Positions 51,964-61,022 of a stretch of 64,000 nucleotides of DNA are shown here, piece by piece; the first letter of the stretch is position 1; each line of letters opens with the position of its first letter. Made by a program: the position numbers and the translations under genes. The stretch lies in contig NZ_JABFVK010000061.1 of assembly GCF_013362815.1 (NCBI RefSeq), positions 16,462 through 80,461 of the forward strand, in the 5' to 3' direction. The DNA is from Hamadaea sp. GTDB taxonomy: Bacteria > Actinomycetota > Actinomycetes > Mycobacteriales > Micromonosporaceae. Below the pieces are notes generated by a model. It was not told where the DNA came from, did no database searches, and saw nothing but the letters and a program-made list of their open reading frames with translations.

Positions 51964-52662
51964 ATGAACTCCGCCCAGGTCGAGGCCAAGCTGCTCGTCG
52001 TCGAGGACGACCCCAACATCGTGGAACTGCTCAGCGCGAGCCTGCGATTCGCCGGGTTCGAGGTGCGTACGGCGACTAGCGGCAGTGGCGGTGTGACCGC
52101 GTTCAAGGAGCAGCGGCCCGATCTGGTGGTGCTGGACATCATGCTCCCCGACCTCGACGGCTTCGAGGTGATCCGGCAGATGCGCGCGGACGGCGTGCGT
52201 ACGCCGGTGGTGTTCCTGACCGCCCGGGACGCGACCGAGGACAAGGTACGCGGCCTGACGCTGGGCGGGGACGACTACGTGACGAAGCCGTTCAGCCTGG
52301 AGGAGCTGACCGCCCGCATCCGGGCGGTGCTCCGGCGTACGGCAGGCGAGCCCGCGTCGCCGAAGCTGACCTTCGCCGACCTCACCCTCGACGAGGAGAC
52401 GCACGAGGTCTACCGGGCGGGCAAGCTCGTCCAGCTCTCGCCGACCGAGTTCAAGCTGCTGCGCTACCTGATGCTCAACCCGAACCGGGTGCTGTCCAAG
52501 GCGCAGATCCTCGACCACGTCTGGAATTACGACTTCCGGGGCGACGACAACATCGTCGAGTCCTACATCTCCTACCTGCGCCGCAAGATCGACACGGTGC
52601 AGCCGCGGCTCATCCAGACTCTGCGGGGCGTCGGCTACGTGTTGCGTAAGCCGGCGATGTGA
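51964..52662 (+). CDS. mprA: OmpR-family response regulator (MprA-like)
   Basis: A 232-residue regulator with receiver (VVEDDPNIV, phospho-acceptor Asp58 in VVLDIMLPD, KPFSLEEL) and winged-helix DNA-binding domain (LSPTEFKLLRYLM, GDDNIVESYISYLRRKID). The ATG at 51964 is preferred over TTG 51952. It is followed by a HAMP kinase and an HtrA protease, the order of M. tuberculosis mprA-mprB-pepD. Confidence 0.88.
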   Translation: MNSAQVEAKLLVVEDDPNIVELLSASLRFAGFEVRTATSGSGGVTAFKEQRPDLVVLDIMLPDLDGFEVIRQMRADGVRTPVVFLTARDATEDKVRGLTLGGDDYVTKPFSLEELTARIRAVLRRTAGEPASPKLTFADLTLDEETHEVYRAGKLVQLSPTEFKLLRYLMLNPNRVLSKAQILDHVWNYDFRGDDNIVESYISYLRRKIDTVQPRLIQTLRGVGYVLRKPAM

Positions 52663-52669
52663 CGACCGG

Positions 52670-54208
52670 ATGAAGCCCGGCTCGGCGTTTCGCCATCCCA
52701 TCCGCACCAAGCCGTTGCGCGTCAAGCTGATGGCGACGGTGCTCGCCCTGCTTGTCGCCGCGATGTCGCTGATCGCGGTGGCGAGCGTGACGGCGTTGCG
52801 CCGCTATCTGCTCTCCGATCTCGACGGCGGGCTGATCAATCTGTCGAACGCCACGGCCAAGCAGTTCAACGAGCACGGCGGCAAGCTGCAGATCCCGTCC
52901 ATCTACTACGGGACGACGTCGCTCGACGGCAAGTGGCTGCCCCCCGAGGGCATCTCCGACGTCTTCAGCGATTCCGATCTGCCTGCACTGCCCAGTGTGG
53001 ACGAGGTGCAGGCCGAGCTCGGCGAGCCCTTCACGGTCAATTCGAAGGGCTCCGCGAAGCGGTGGCGGGTATTCGCGCTGAAGCTCGACAACGGGCAGAT
53101 CCAGCTGATCGGTCAGTCCCAGTACGAGATCGATCACGCGGTGCAGCGGCTGATCACGATCAACCTCTTCGGCGGAATCTCCGTCCTGTTGTTCGCCGCG
53201 ACGATCGGCGCAGAGCTGATCCGCCGGAGTATGCGGCCGCTTTCCCAAATCGAGAAGACCGCCAGCGCCATCGCGGCCGGCGATTTGTCGCAACGCGTAC
53301 CAGATCCAGAACCGGAGAATCCGCGGCCCGTGACCGAGGTCGGGTCGCTGGCCCGGTCGTTGAACACGATGCTCGCGCAGATCGAGACCGCGTTCACCGC
53401 GCAGGCCGCCTCCGAGGCGTCCGCGCGGGCGGCCGAGCAGAGTGCGCGCCGGTCCGAGGAGCGGATGCGGCGGTTCGTCGCGGACGCCTCGCACGAGCTG
53501 CGGACGCCGCTGACGACCATCCGCGGCTTCGCGGAGCTGTACCGCCAGGGCGCGGTGACCACACGCGAGCAGACCGGCGAGGTGGTCCAGCGGATCGAGA
53601 ACGAGGCCGCGCGGATGGGCCTGCTGGTCGAGGACCTGCTGCTGCTCGCGCGGCTCGATCGCGAGCGGCCGCTCAAGCTCGTGCCGATCGAGCTGCGGGT
53701 CCTGGCCGCGGAGGCGGTCGAGGCCGCCCGGGTGGTCGCGCCGGATCGTCAGGTCACGCTGGTCACGGCGCCTGACGCCGGGCATCTAGTGGTACGCGGA
53801 GACGACGCGCGGTTGCGGCAGGTCATCGGCAATCTCCTGAGCAACGCTTTGACCCACACTCCGGCGGGTACGCCGGTGATAGTGCGCCTGGCCAGTGACA
53901 TGGCCGACGGGCCGAACGGAACCGCGGTGGTGGAGATCCACGACCGGGGCCCGGGGCTGACCGCCGAGCAGCAGGAGCGCGTGTTCGAACGGTTCTACCG
54001 GGCGGACCCGGCCCGGACCCGGCGAGCAGACGGCACGGTGAGTACGGGATTGGGGCTGGCCATCGTCGCGGCCCTGGTCGCGGCACATGACGGCACCGTG
54101 GAGGTGGAGTCTCAGCCGGGCGTGGGAGCGACCTTCCGCGTACGCCTCCCGCTGGTGGAGCTCGATGAGAACGTCACCGATGATGAAGAACCCGAACAAA
54201 CTTCGTGA
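52670..54208 (+). CDS. mprB: HAMP-domain sensor histidine kinase (MprB-like)
   Basis: A 512-residue membrane kinase: span near 20-40, an outside domain of about 120 residues, span near 160-185, HAMP (about 185-240), HisKA with His275 in DASHELRTPLTT, and HATPase with GPGLTAEQQERVFERFYR and GLGLAIV. It starts 7 bases after the regulator. With the protease gene it suggests an envelope-stress system. Confidence 0.9.
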   Translation: MKPGSAFRHPIRTKPLRVKLMATVLALLVAAMSLIAVASVTALRRYLLSDLDGGLINLSNATAKQFNEHGGKLQIPSIYYGTTSLDGKWLPPEGISDVFSDSDLPALPSVDEVQAELGEPFTVNSKGSAKRWRVFALKLDNGQIQLIGQSQYEIDHAVQRLITINLFGGISVLLFAATIGAELIRRSMRPLSQIEKTASAIAAGDLSQRVPDPEPENPRPVTEVGSLARSLNTMLAQIETAFTAQAASEASARAAEQSARRSEERMRRFVADASHELRTPLTTIRGFAELYRQGAVTTREQTGEVVQRIENEAARMGLLVEDLLLLARLDRERPLKLVPIELRVLAAEAVEAARVVAPDRQVTLVTAPDAGHLVVRGDDARLRQVIGNLLSNALTHTPAGTPVIVRLASDMADGPNGTAVVEIHDRGPGLTAEQQERVFERFYRADPARTRRADGTVSTGLGLAIVAALVAAHDGTVEVESQPGVGATFRVRLPLVELDENVTDDEEPEQTS

Positions 54209-54223
54209 AAGTGGCCAGACGGG

Positions 54224-54241
54224 TTCACAGTGTAGTTTCAG
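54224..54241 (+). promoter_or_regulatory. Possible regulator half-sites upstream of the protease gene
   Basis: TTCACAG and TTTCAG, CAG steps 11 bases apart, lie in the 78-base gap between kinase and protease genes and echo the repeats at 51893-51919. Confidence 0.35.
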
Positions 54242-54286
54242 GTTCGGCCAAGATAAGAGTAAGAAATATCCGGAAGAATCATTGAC

Positions 54287-55675
54287 ATGAGCGACCCGCA
54301 GAGCAACCCCGAGCCGGCTGACCGGCAGAATCCGAACCCGTTCGCGAGCGCCGCCGAGTCGGCGGAGCGTCCGGTGACGACCGAGCAGCCCTCTGCGGAC
54401 CAGGCCGCGACGGCCCCACCGGCCGCCGCGCCCGCAGGGCAGCCGGCATACGCGCCACCGACTTATCCCACGTACGACACCGCGCCGCAGCCGGTGGTCG
54501 TCGGCGCCGGCGTTCCGGTCGGTGCCGGTGCTCCGGCCGGCTCGTACGGCCCGGACCCGCTGCGCCGGGACAACGCGCCGACGAGCGGTCCCATGTGGAC
54601 GCCGCCCGGCTCGAACCTGCCGCCGGGCTCGCCGTTCGGCCCCGCGCCGACGCCGCCGAAGTCGCGCCCATTCCTGAAGGTCGTGGCGGGGGTCGCGGCG
54701 GCCGGAGTGATCGCGATCTGCTCGGCCGTCGCCGGTGGCGTCGTCGGTGCGGCCGTAGTGGACAAGAACCCGGTCAGCACGACCACGGTCAACGCCGCTC
54801 CGGCGATCGACCGGTCTTCGCTGGCCGACATCGCCGCGAACGTGACGCCGAGCGTGGTCGCCATCAAGACCAGCTCCGGCGAGGGTTCCGGCGTCGTGTT
54901 CAGCTCCGACGGCTACATCGTGACCAACAACCACGTCGTCGCGACCGCTTCGGGGAACACCGTGACGGTGAGCTTCTCCGACGGCACCAAGACCACCGGC
55001 ACCATCGTCGGCACCGACGCCCGGTACGACCTGGCCGTGGTGAAGGTGAACAAGACCGGGCTGACCGCGGCGAAGTTCGGCAAGTCCACCGACGTCCGCG
55101 TGGGTGACACCGTGCTGGCGATCGGCAGCCCGCTGGGCCTGGAGGGCTCGGTGACCGAGGGCATCATCAGCGCCAAGGACCGCACGATCTCGGTGCAGAA
55201 CACCACGATGTCCGGCCTGCTCCAGACCGACGCGCCGATCAACCCGGGCAACTCCGGTGGTGCGCTGGTCAACACGAACGGCGAGGTCGTCGGGATCAAC
55301 TCGTCGATCGCGACCGACGGATCCAGCGAGGGCAACATCGGCATCGGTTTCGCCATCTCGAGCGATCGGGTGTCGGCGGTGGCCAACCAGCTCATCAAGG
55401 GCGAGAAGGTCAACCACCCGTACCTGGGCGTCAAGGCGGGCGACAACGAGTCCGGCGGGGCGAAGGTCACCGAGGTCGTCTCGGGCGGCGCGGCGGAGAA
55501 GGCCGGCCTGAAGGCGGGCGACGTAGTCACCAAGTTCGGCGACACGGTCGTCAACGACGCCGACGATCTGGTGAACGCGGTCGGGTCGCACAACCCGGGC
55601 GAGCAGATCACCGTGACGTACATCCGGGATGGAGCCACTAAGACGACAACCGTGACGCTGGGTTCGACGTCTTAA
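54287..55675 (+). CDS. pepD: HtrA/PepD-like membrane serine protease with PDZ domain
   Basis: A 462-residue protein: disordered Pro/Ala-rich cytoplasmic N-terminus (1-125), one membrane helix (about 128-150), trypsin-like domain with His216 (NNHVVA), Asp248 (ARYDLAVV) and Ser323 (PGNSGGALVN), and a C-terminal PDZ domain (about 375-455). It degrades or refolds misfolded exported proteins. The layout equals mycobacterial PepD, and it follows an MprAB-like pair. Confidence 0.93.
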   Translation: MSDPQSNPEPADRQNPNPFASAAESAERPVTTEQPSADQAATAPPAAAPAGQPAYAPPTYPTYDTAPQPVVVGAGVPVGAGAPAGSYGPDPLRRDNAPTSGPMWTPPGSNLPPGSPFGPAPTPPKSRPFLKVVAGVAAAGVIAICSAVAGGVVGAAVVDKNPVSTTTVNAAPAIDRSSLADIAANVTPSVVAIKTSSGEGSGVVFSSDGYIVTNNHVVATASGNTVTVSFSDGTKTTGTIVGTDARYDLAVVKVNKTGLTAAKFGKSTDVRVGDTVLAIGSPLGLEGSVTEGIISAKDRTISVQNTTMSGLLQTDAPINPGNSGGALVNTNGEVVGINSSIATDGSSEGNIGIGFAISSDRVSAVANQLIKGEKVNHPYLGVKAGDNESGGAKVTEVVSGGAAEKAGLKAGDVVTKFGDTVVNDADDLVNAVGSHNPGEQITVTYIRDGATKTTTVTLGSTS

Positions 55676-55734
55676 CATCAAGCGCCGCGTCACGAGCGCG
55701 GTTCGCACAGCGCGTTACTCCTCCTCCCCATGTG

Positions 55735-55794
55735 GCGGCGGGTGACGGTGGGGCCGAGGGGGTTGGCCTGCCGTCACCCGCCGCTCTCTCTTTT
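55735..55794 (+). terminator. Intrinsic terminator of the pepD operon
   Basis: Perfect 14-base arms GCGGCGGGTGACGG (55735-55748) and complement (55771-55784), then TCTCTCTTTT. Confidence 0.85.
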
Positions 55795-55844
55795 CCATAT
55801 CTGAGAACGTCTCTTGCGTGACCGGGGCCACAGCGTGTCTACTC

Positions 55845-55861
55845 TTAGCAAAGTTTGCTAA
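55845..55861. promoter_or_regulatory. Operator-like palindrome before the chitinase gene
   Basis: TTAGCAAA-G-TTTGCTAA is a perfect 17-base palindrome 37 bases before the ATG. It does not resemble the DasR site. A repressor of chitinase expression is a reasonable reading. Confidence 0.6.
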
Positions 55862-55898
55862 CAGTTAACCGCTGCTGGCTCCCCCAGGAGGCCTCCTC

Positions 55899-58529
55899 AT
55901 GCGTAGAAGACCCCTGTTCCACCTGATCACGGCATTGACCACGGGGCTGGCCGCGACCGGCCTCGCCCTCGCCGCCGTGGGCACCGCACACTCCGCCACC
56001 GACCACGCCGCCTGCCGGCCCGACGGCCTCTACACGACGCCCGGCGTTGCCGTGCCCTACTGCGCGGCGTACGACACCAACGGGCGCGAATCGATGGGTG
56101 CCGACCATCCACGCCGGATCATCGGCTACTTCACCGGCTGGCGTACAGGCAAGGACGGTACGCCGGCGTACCTGGTGAACCAGATCCCGTGGACGAAGAT
56201 CACCCACATCAACTACGCCTTCGCGCACGTCGACGGCACGAACAAGATCTCCGTCGGTACGCCGACCGCGGCCGCCAACGCCGCCACCAACATGACCTGG
56301 CCGGGCGTCGCCGGGGCCGAGATGGACTCGGGCTACTCCTACACCGGGCACTTCAACCTGCTGAACAAGTACAAGAAGGCCAACCCCAATGTGAGGACGC
56401 TGATCAGCGTCGGGGGGTGGGCCGAGACCGGCGGGTACTTCGACGACAACGGCAACCGCGTGGACTCCGGCGGCTTCTACCGGATGACCACCAACGCGGA
56501 CGGCTCGATCAATACCGCCGGCATCACCACCTTCGCCGACTCGGTCGTGACCTTCCTGCGGACCTACGGCTTCAACGGCGTCGACATCGACTACGAGTAC
56601 CCGACGTCCAACAACGACGCCGGCAACCCGCTCGACTTCTCGCAGGCCAACGCGCGCCGGGCCGGGCTCAACCGGTCGTACCAGACGCTGATGAAGACCC
56701 TGCGCGAGAAGCTCGACACCGCAGCGGCGGCCGACGGCAAGTACTACATGCTCACCGTGGCGGCACCGGCCTCCGGCTGGCTGCTGCGCGGCGAGGAGGC
56801 GTTCCAGACCACGCAGTACTTGGACTACATCAACATCATGTCCTACGACCTGCACGGCGCATGGAACCAGTTCGTCGGCCCGAATGCCGCCCTCTACGAC
56901 AACGGTGACGACGCCGAGCTCGCGGCGGCCGGGGTCTACGGGGCGTACCAGAACATCGGGTATCTCAACACCGACTGGGCGTATCACTACTTCCGCGGTG
57001 CCGTCCAATCCGGACGGATCAACCTCGGCGTCCCGTACTACACCCGGGGCTTCCGGAACGTCACCGGCGGCACCAACGGCCTGTGGGGCAAGGCGCCGAA
57101 GACGTCCAACTGCCCGGCCGGTACGCAGAGTCCCTGCGGTGACGGCGCGGTCGGCATCGACAACCTCTGGCACGATCTGGACACGAGCGGCAAGGAGGAG
57201 CCGGCCGGCTCCAACCCGATGTGGCACGCGAAGAACCTGGAGAACGGGATCACCGGGGACTACCTGGCGGCGTACGGGCTGACTCCGGCGACCGATCCCG
57301 ACGACACCATCACCGGCACGTACGCCCGCAACTACTCGTCGGCCCTGGTCGCGCCGTGGTTGTGGAACAACACGAAGAAGGTCTTCCTGTCGACCGAGGA
57401 CGAGCAGTCCATCGGCACCAAGGCCGACTACATCGTGAACAAGGGCATCGGCGGGATGATGATCTGGGAGCTCGCCGGGGACTACGCGTACGACTCGGCC
57501 AAGGGCGAGTACTTCATGGGCAACACCCTGACCAACCTCGCCTACGACAAGTTCAAGACGGCGTCGGCGTACGGGGCGACCCGGGCCAACACCGCGATGC
57601 CGACGGCCACCCTGGACGTGGACATCTCGCTGACCGGGTTCGCGCTCGGCGACGCGAACTACCCGATCAACCCGGAGATGGTCGTCAAGAACAACTCGAC
57701 GGTGACCATCGCGGGCGGCTCGAAACTGGAGTTCGACTACGGCACCTCCGCGCCGGGCAACATGTCCCAGCAGTCGGGGTGGAGCATGTCGGTGACGGCC
57801 GGGCATACCGGCAGCAACATCGGCGGGCTGAAGGGCGACTTCCATCACGCAACGGTGACGATCCCGAGTTACCTCTCGATCGCACCGGGCGCCTCGGCGG
57901 AGTTCACCCTGAACTACGTCCTGCCGATCGCGTCGCCGTCGAACTACAAGCTGACGATCGGCACGACGACGTACGCCCTCAGCGTCGACCGGGCCCGGGG
58001 CGGTACGCCGGCCTCGCCGAGCGCGACCACCTCGGTCAGCCCGACGGCGAGCACGAGCACGAGCGCCAGCGCGAGCCCGTCGACGTCGACCGGGGCGTGC
58101 ACCGCACCCGCCTGGGTCGCGACGCAGGCGTACAACGGCGGGGCGAAGGTCTCCTACAACGGCCACCAGTACACGGCCAAGTGGTGGACCCAGGGCAACC
58201 AGCCGGACCTGAACACCGGGGACGGCAAGCCGTGGACCGACAACGGAGCCTGCTCCGGCGGGACGACCTCACCGTCGCCGTCCATTTCGGCGTCGGCCTC
58301 ACCGTCACCGTCGCGGACGACTTCGCCGTCGGCTTCGACCTCGCCGAGCGCGAGTCCGAGCGCTTCGCCGACGGCGAGTGGCAGCTATCCGGCGTGGACT
58401 GCGGGCACGCTCTACACCGCAGGCACGCGGGTGACCTACGGCGGCAAGAACTACCAATGCCTCCAGACGCATACCGCGCTGGTCGGGTGGGAGCCGCCCA
58501 ACGTCCCGGCGCTTTGGCAGGCGTTGTAG
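55899..58529 (+). CDS. Secreted GH18 chitinase with three accessory domains
   Basis: An 876-residue secreted enzyme: signal peptide (RRRPLFHLITALTTGLAATG, cleaved near 35), GH18 barrel (about 60-550) with catalytic Glu233 in DGVDIDYEYP and SVGGW, an immunoglobulin-like or CBM-like domain (about 565-690), a Ser/Thr-rich linker, a CBM5/12 chitin-binding module (AYNGGAKVSYNGHQYTAKWW), a second linker, and a C-terminal CBM5/12 (WEPPNVPALWQ). AGGAGG precedes the ATG. It degrades chitin outside the cell. Confidence 0.95.
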   Translation: MRRRPLFHLITALTTGLAATGLALAAVGTAHSATDHAACRPDGLYTTPGVAVPYCAAYDTNGRESMGADHPRRIIGYFTGWRTGKDGTPAYLVNQIPWTKITHINYAFAHVDGTNKISVGTPTAAANAATNMTWPGVAGAEMDSGYSYTGHFNLLNKYKKANPNVRTLISVGGWAETGGYFDDNGNRVDSGGFYRMTTNADGSINTAGITTFADSVVTFLRTYGFNGVDIDYEYPTSNNDAGNPLDFSQANARRAGLNRSYQTLMKTLREKLDTAAAADGKYYMLTVAAPASGWLLRGEEAFQTTQYLDYINIMSYDLHGAWNQFVGPNAALYDNGDDAELAAAGVYGAYQNIGYLNTDWAYHYFRGAVQSGRINLGVPYYTRGFRNVTGGTNGLWGKAPKTSNCPAGTQSPCGDGAVGIDNLWHDLDTSGKEEPAGSNPMWHAKNLENGITGDYLAAYGLTPATDPDDTITGTYARNYSSALVAPWLWNNTKKVFLSTEDEQSIGTKADYIVNKGIGGMMIWELAGDYAYDSAKGEYFMGNTLTNLAYDKFKTASAYGATRANTAMPTATLDVDISLTGFALGDANYPINPEMVVKNNSTVTIAGGSKLEFDYGTSAPGNMSQQSGWSMSVTAGHTGSNIGGLKGDFHHATVTIPSYLSIAPGASAEFTLNYVLPIASPSNYKLTIGTTTYALSVDRARGGTPASPSATTSVSPTASTSTSASASPSTSTGACTAPAWVATQAYNGGAKVSYNGHQYTAKWWTQGNQPDLNTGDGKPWTDNGACSGGTTSPSPSISASASPSPSRTTSPSASTSPSASPSASPTASGSYPAWTAGTLYTAGTRVTYGGKNYQCLQTHTALVGWEPPNVPALWQAL

Positions 58530-58557
58530 TCCGGTCCCGTAAATCTCGCAATTGATC

Positions 58558-58595
58558 GACGGCCCGGGGCAAGCTCCACTTGCACCCGGGCCGTC
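58558..58595 (+). terminator. Terminator after the chitinase gene
   Basis: Arms 58558-58573 and 58579-58595 pair over 16 bases with one bulge, 28 bases past the stop. Confidence 0.8.
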
Positions 58596-58651
58596 GCCGG
58601 GTTCACGATGTTGCTGCGTTAATAGTCCGGCAATCAGACGGTGAGCGGGCT

Positions 58652-59845
58652 TTGATCGAGACTCGGGCGCTGACGAAGGCATACGGACGCCGCGTGGTGG
58701 TGGACGCGGTGTCGATGACGGTCGGCCCGGGGGAGTTCATGGTCGTGTTAGGACCATCCGGGTGCGGCAAGTCGACGATCCTGCGGATGATCGCCGGGCT
58801 CGAGGAGCCGACCAGCGGCGAGGTGGTCATCGACAACCGGATGGCCAACAACCTGTCCGCTCGCGACCGTGGTGTCGCCATGGTCTTCCAGGACTTCGCG
58901 CTCTACCCGCATCTGACCGCTCGCGAGAACATCGCGATGCCGCTGCGGATCTCGCACAGCGGGTCGCTCGCCGAGGACATGCGCCGGGTCGAGCAGGTCG
59001 CCGGCTACTTCGGCGTGGCCGACCTGCTGGAACGCAAGCCCGCGCAGTTGTCCGGCGGCCAGCGGCAGCGAGTCGCGGTCGCACGGGCGATCGTGCGGGA
59101 TCCCCGCGCCTTCCTCCTCGACGAACCACTGTCACAAGTGGACGCTCATCTGCGCCTCCAGCTGCGGCGGGAGATCGCGCGGCTGGCTCGCCGGCTGCGG
59201 GTCACGACGTTGTACGTGACGCACGACCAGCAGGAGGCGCTCGCCCTGGCCGACCGGATCGTCGTGCTGGAGAGCGGCCGCGTACGCCAGATCGGCACCC
59301 CGCAGCAGATCAGCTCCGACCCCGCCGACGTCTTCGTGGCCGGGTTCGTCGGGGCGGCCCGGACGACCCTGGTCCAAGGCGCGGTCTACGTCGATCGCCG
59401 GGGCAGTTCGGTCCTCGACCTCGGCGAGCAGGCGCTGGACTCCGACCGGACGCTGCCGGGTCACCACACCGATCGGGTGACGGTCGCGCTGCGGACCGAC
59501 GCGCTGCGCCCGGTCCCGGTGGACGCCGAGGGCCCGGTGCTGCGGGGGACCGTCTCGTTCGTCGAGGACCTCGGTGCGGAGATGCTCGTCCACGTCGCCA
59601 CCGGGCTGGTCGGTGTGCCCGCGGCGTACGCGTCGCCGGACGCGCAACGCTCGGGCGGTCGGCCGGTGCCGCACCAGCGAGAGCCGCTCGACGATCTCGA
59701 AGAGCCCTTCGGCGAGCTGGTCGTACGCGTACCGGCCGGCACCCGGCCGGGGGTGGGTGAGGCGTTCGCCGTGGAGGTCGACCTCGACCGCGTCTTCCTG
59801 TTCGACCGCGGCGGCGTACGCATCCGCGCGGACGCGGGCTCATGA
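58652..59845 (+). CDS. Orphan ABC transporter ATPase (MalK/UgpC-like)
   Basis: A 397-residue ATPase: Walker A GPSGCGKST (34-42), signature LSGGQRQRVAVARA, Walker B AFLLDEPLSQ, His-loop VTHDQQEA, then a C-terminal TOBE-like regulatory domain (about 240-397). No permease or binding protein is beside it. The C-terminal length fits sugar importer ATPases, so it might energise the permeases at 1726-3647, which lack one, but this is inference. TTG at 58652 is the likely start. It overlaps convergent modA by 6 bases. Confidence 0.85.
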   Translation: MIETRALTKAYGRRVVVDAVSMTVGPGEFMVVLGPSGCGKSTILRMIAGLEEPTSGEVVIDNRMANNLSARDRGVAMVFQDFALYPHLTARENIAMPLRISHSGSLAEDMRRVEQVAGYFGVADLLERKPAQLSGGQRQRVAVARAIVRDPRAFLLDEPLSQVDAHLRLQLRREIARLARRLRVTTLYVTHDQQEALALADRIVVLESGRVRQIGTPQQISSDPADVFVAGFVGAARTTLVQGAVYVDRRGSSVLDLGEQALDSDRTLPGHHTDRVTVALRTDALRPVPVDAEGPVLRGTVSFVEDLGAEMLVHVATGLVGVPAAYASPDAQRSGGRPVPHQREPLDDLEEPFGELVVRVPAGTRPGVGEAFAVEVDLDRVFLFDRGGVRIRADAGS

Positions 59846-60577
59846 CGACTGGGTGAAACCGCCCTCGGTGAACCGCGTACGCGCGTCGGCGCTCGTGAGC
59901 AAATCGAGGAAGGCTTTCGCCCCGGCCGGATTGGGGCTGCCGGACAACGTCGTGACCTGGAACTCCTCGGCCGCTCCGGCCGACTCTGCGAACTCGACCG
60001 AGTCGACCTGGCCGATCGCCGCGAGCGCATCAGTGCGGTAGACCAGGGCGGCTTCGACGTTGCCCAGAGTCAGCTTGTCCATCGCCTCTTTGATGTCGGC
60101 GACCTCCACGGGCTTCGCGAGGGTGACCCCTGCTTTGCTCAGCACTTCGTAGGCTACATCTCCGCAGGGCACCGCCGCTTGGCAGATCGCCACCTTCGCC
60201 TGGGCGAGGTCGGCCAGCTTGGCGATCTTCCGCGGATTGCCCGGTTCGACCGCCACGACGAGCTGCGTACGCCCCAGTGACTGCGGGCTGCTCTTCGGCA
60301 CGGTGGCGATGGTGGCGGCCGGTGCGACCAGCACGTCGACCGCGGACAACTGAGAAGTCGCACGACGTCCGGCGGCGTACCCGATCACGACGTCGGTGCC
60401 CGGGTTGGCCTGCTCGAAGGCCGTCTCGAACGGCTGGAGGATCGGAGCCAGCGCCGGATCGGCGACCACGGTGATCTTGCCGCCGTTGTCCCGGTCGGGG
60501 GTCGCGGGCTTGCCGCAGCCCGTCACTAGGCTCGCAGCGGTCAGCAGGGCGGCGAGGACCGCGACGGCCCGCTTCAC
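59840..60577 (-). CDS. modA: Molybdate-binding lipoprotein ModA
   Basis: A 245-residue binding protein with lipobox LVTGC (Cys21). ITVVADPALAPILQPF and the downstream ALVYRTDA region match ModA/WtpA. GTG at 60577 overlaps the upstream gene's stop (GTGA). No modB or modC follows: the next gene is convergent. Substrate could be molybdate or tungstate. Confidence 0.85.
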   Translation of the reverse strand: MKRAVAVLAALLTAASLVTGCGKPATPDRDNGGKITVVADPALAPILQPFETAFEQANPGTDVVIGYAAGRRATSQLSAVDVLVAPAATIATVPKSSPQSLGRTQLVVAVEPGNPRKIAKLADLAQAKVAICQAAVPCGDVAYEVLSKAGVTLAKPVEVADIKEAMDKLTLGNVEAALVYRTDALAAIGQVDSVEFAESAGAAEEFQVTTLSGSPNPAGAKAFLDLLTSADARTRFTEGGFTQSS

Positions 60578-60963
60578 GCGCGCTCCACGACGACCGTTGT
60601 GGACTTGACGACCGCGACCGCCAGCGACCCGACCTCGAGGCCGAGTTCGTCGACGGCCTCCCGGCTCATCAGGGAGACCACCCGGAACGGGCCGGCCTGG
60701 ATGTCGACCTGTGCCATCACCGCGTCCTTCACGATCGATGTGACGATGCCCCGCAACCGGTTGCGCGCCGACGACTGCCCGGCCCGGTGGTCCGGGTCGC
60801 CGCCGAGCGATCGGGCGAACTCCGCCAGGCTCCGGCCGGGGATCATCCGGTGGCCCTGCGGGTCGCGGGTCGCCGGGAGGCGACCGGCGTCGACCCAACG
60901 GCGTACCGTGTCGGCGCTCACGCCGAGCAGTTCGGCCGCCTCGCCGATGCGGAAGTCGGTCAC
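60574..60963 (-). CDS. HTH-TOBE molybdopterin/molybdate-responsive protein
   Basis: A 129-residue protein: MerR/excisionase-like HTH (FRIGEAAELLGVSADTVRRW, about 3-50) and one TOBE (Mop) domain (about 60-128, ARNRLRGIVTSI, FRVVSLMSREAVDEL). It probably represses or reports on molybdate uptake. GTG 60963 gives the usual start; GTG 61002 is an alternative. Coupled to modA. Confidence 0.85.
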   Translation of the reverse strand: MTDFRIGEAAELLGVSADTVRRWVDAGRLPATRDPQGHRMIPGRSLAEFARSLGGDPDHRAGQSSARNRLRGIVTSIVKDAVMAQVDIQAGPFRVVSLMSREAVDELGLEVGSLAVAVVKSTTVVVERA

Positions 60964-61022
60964 GTCGGGCGACTCTACCGGGCTCGCCTTTGCGCCGCTC
61001 ACCTGCGTGTACGGTGATCTTT

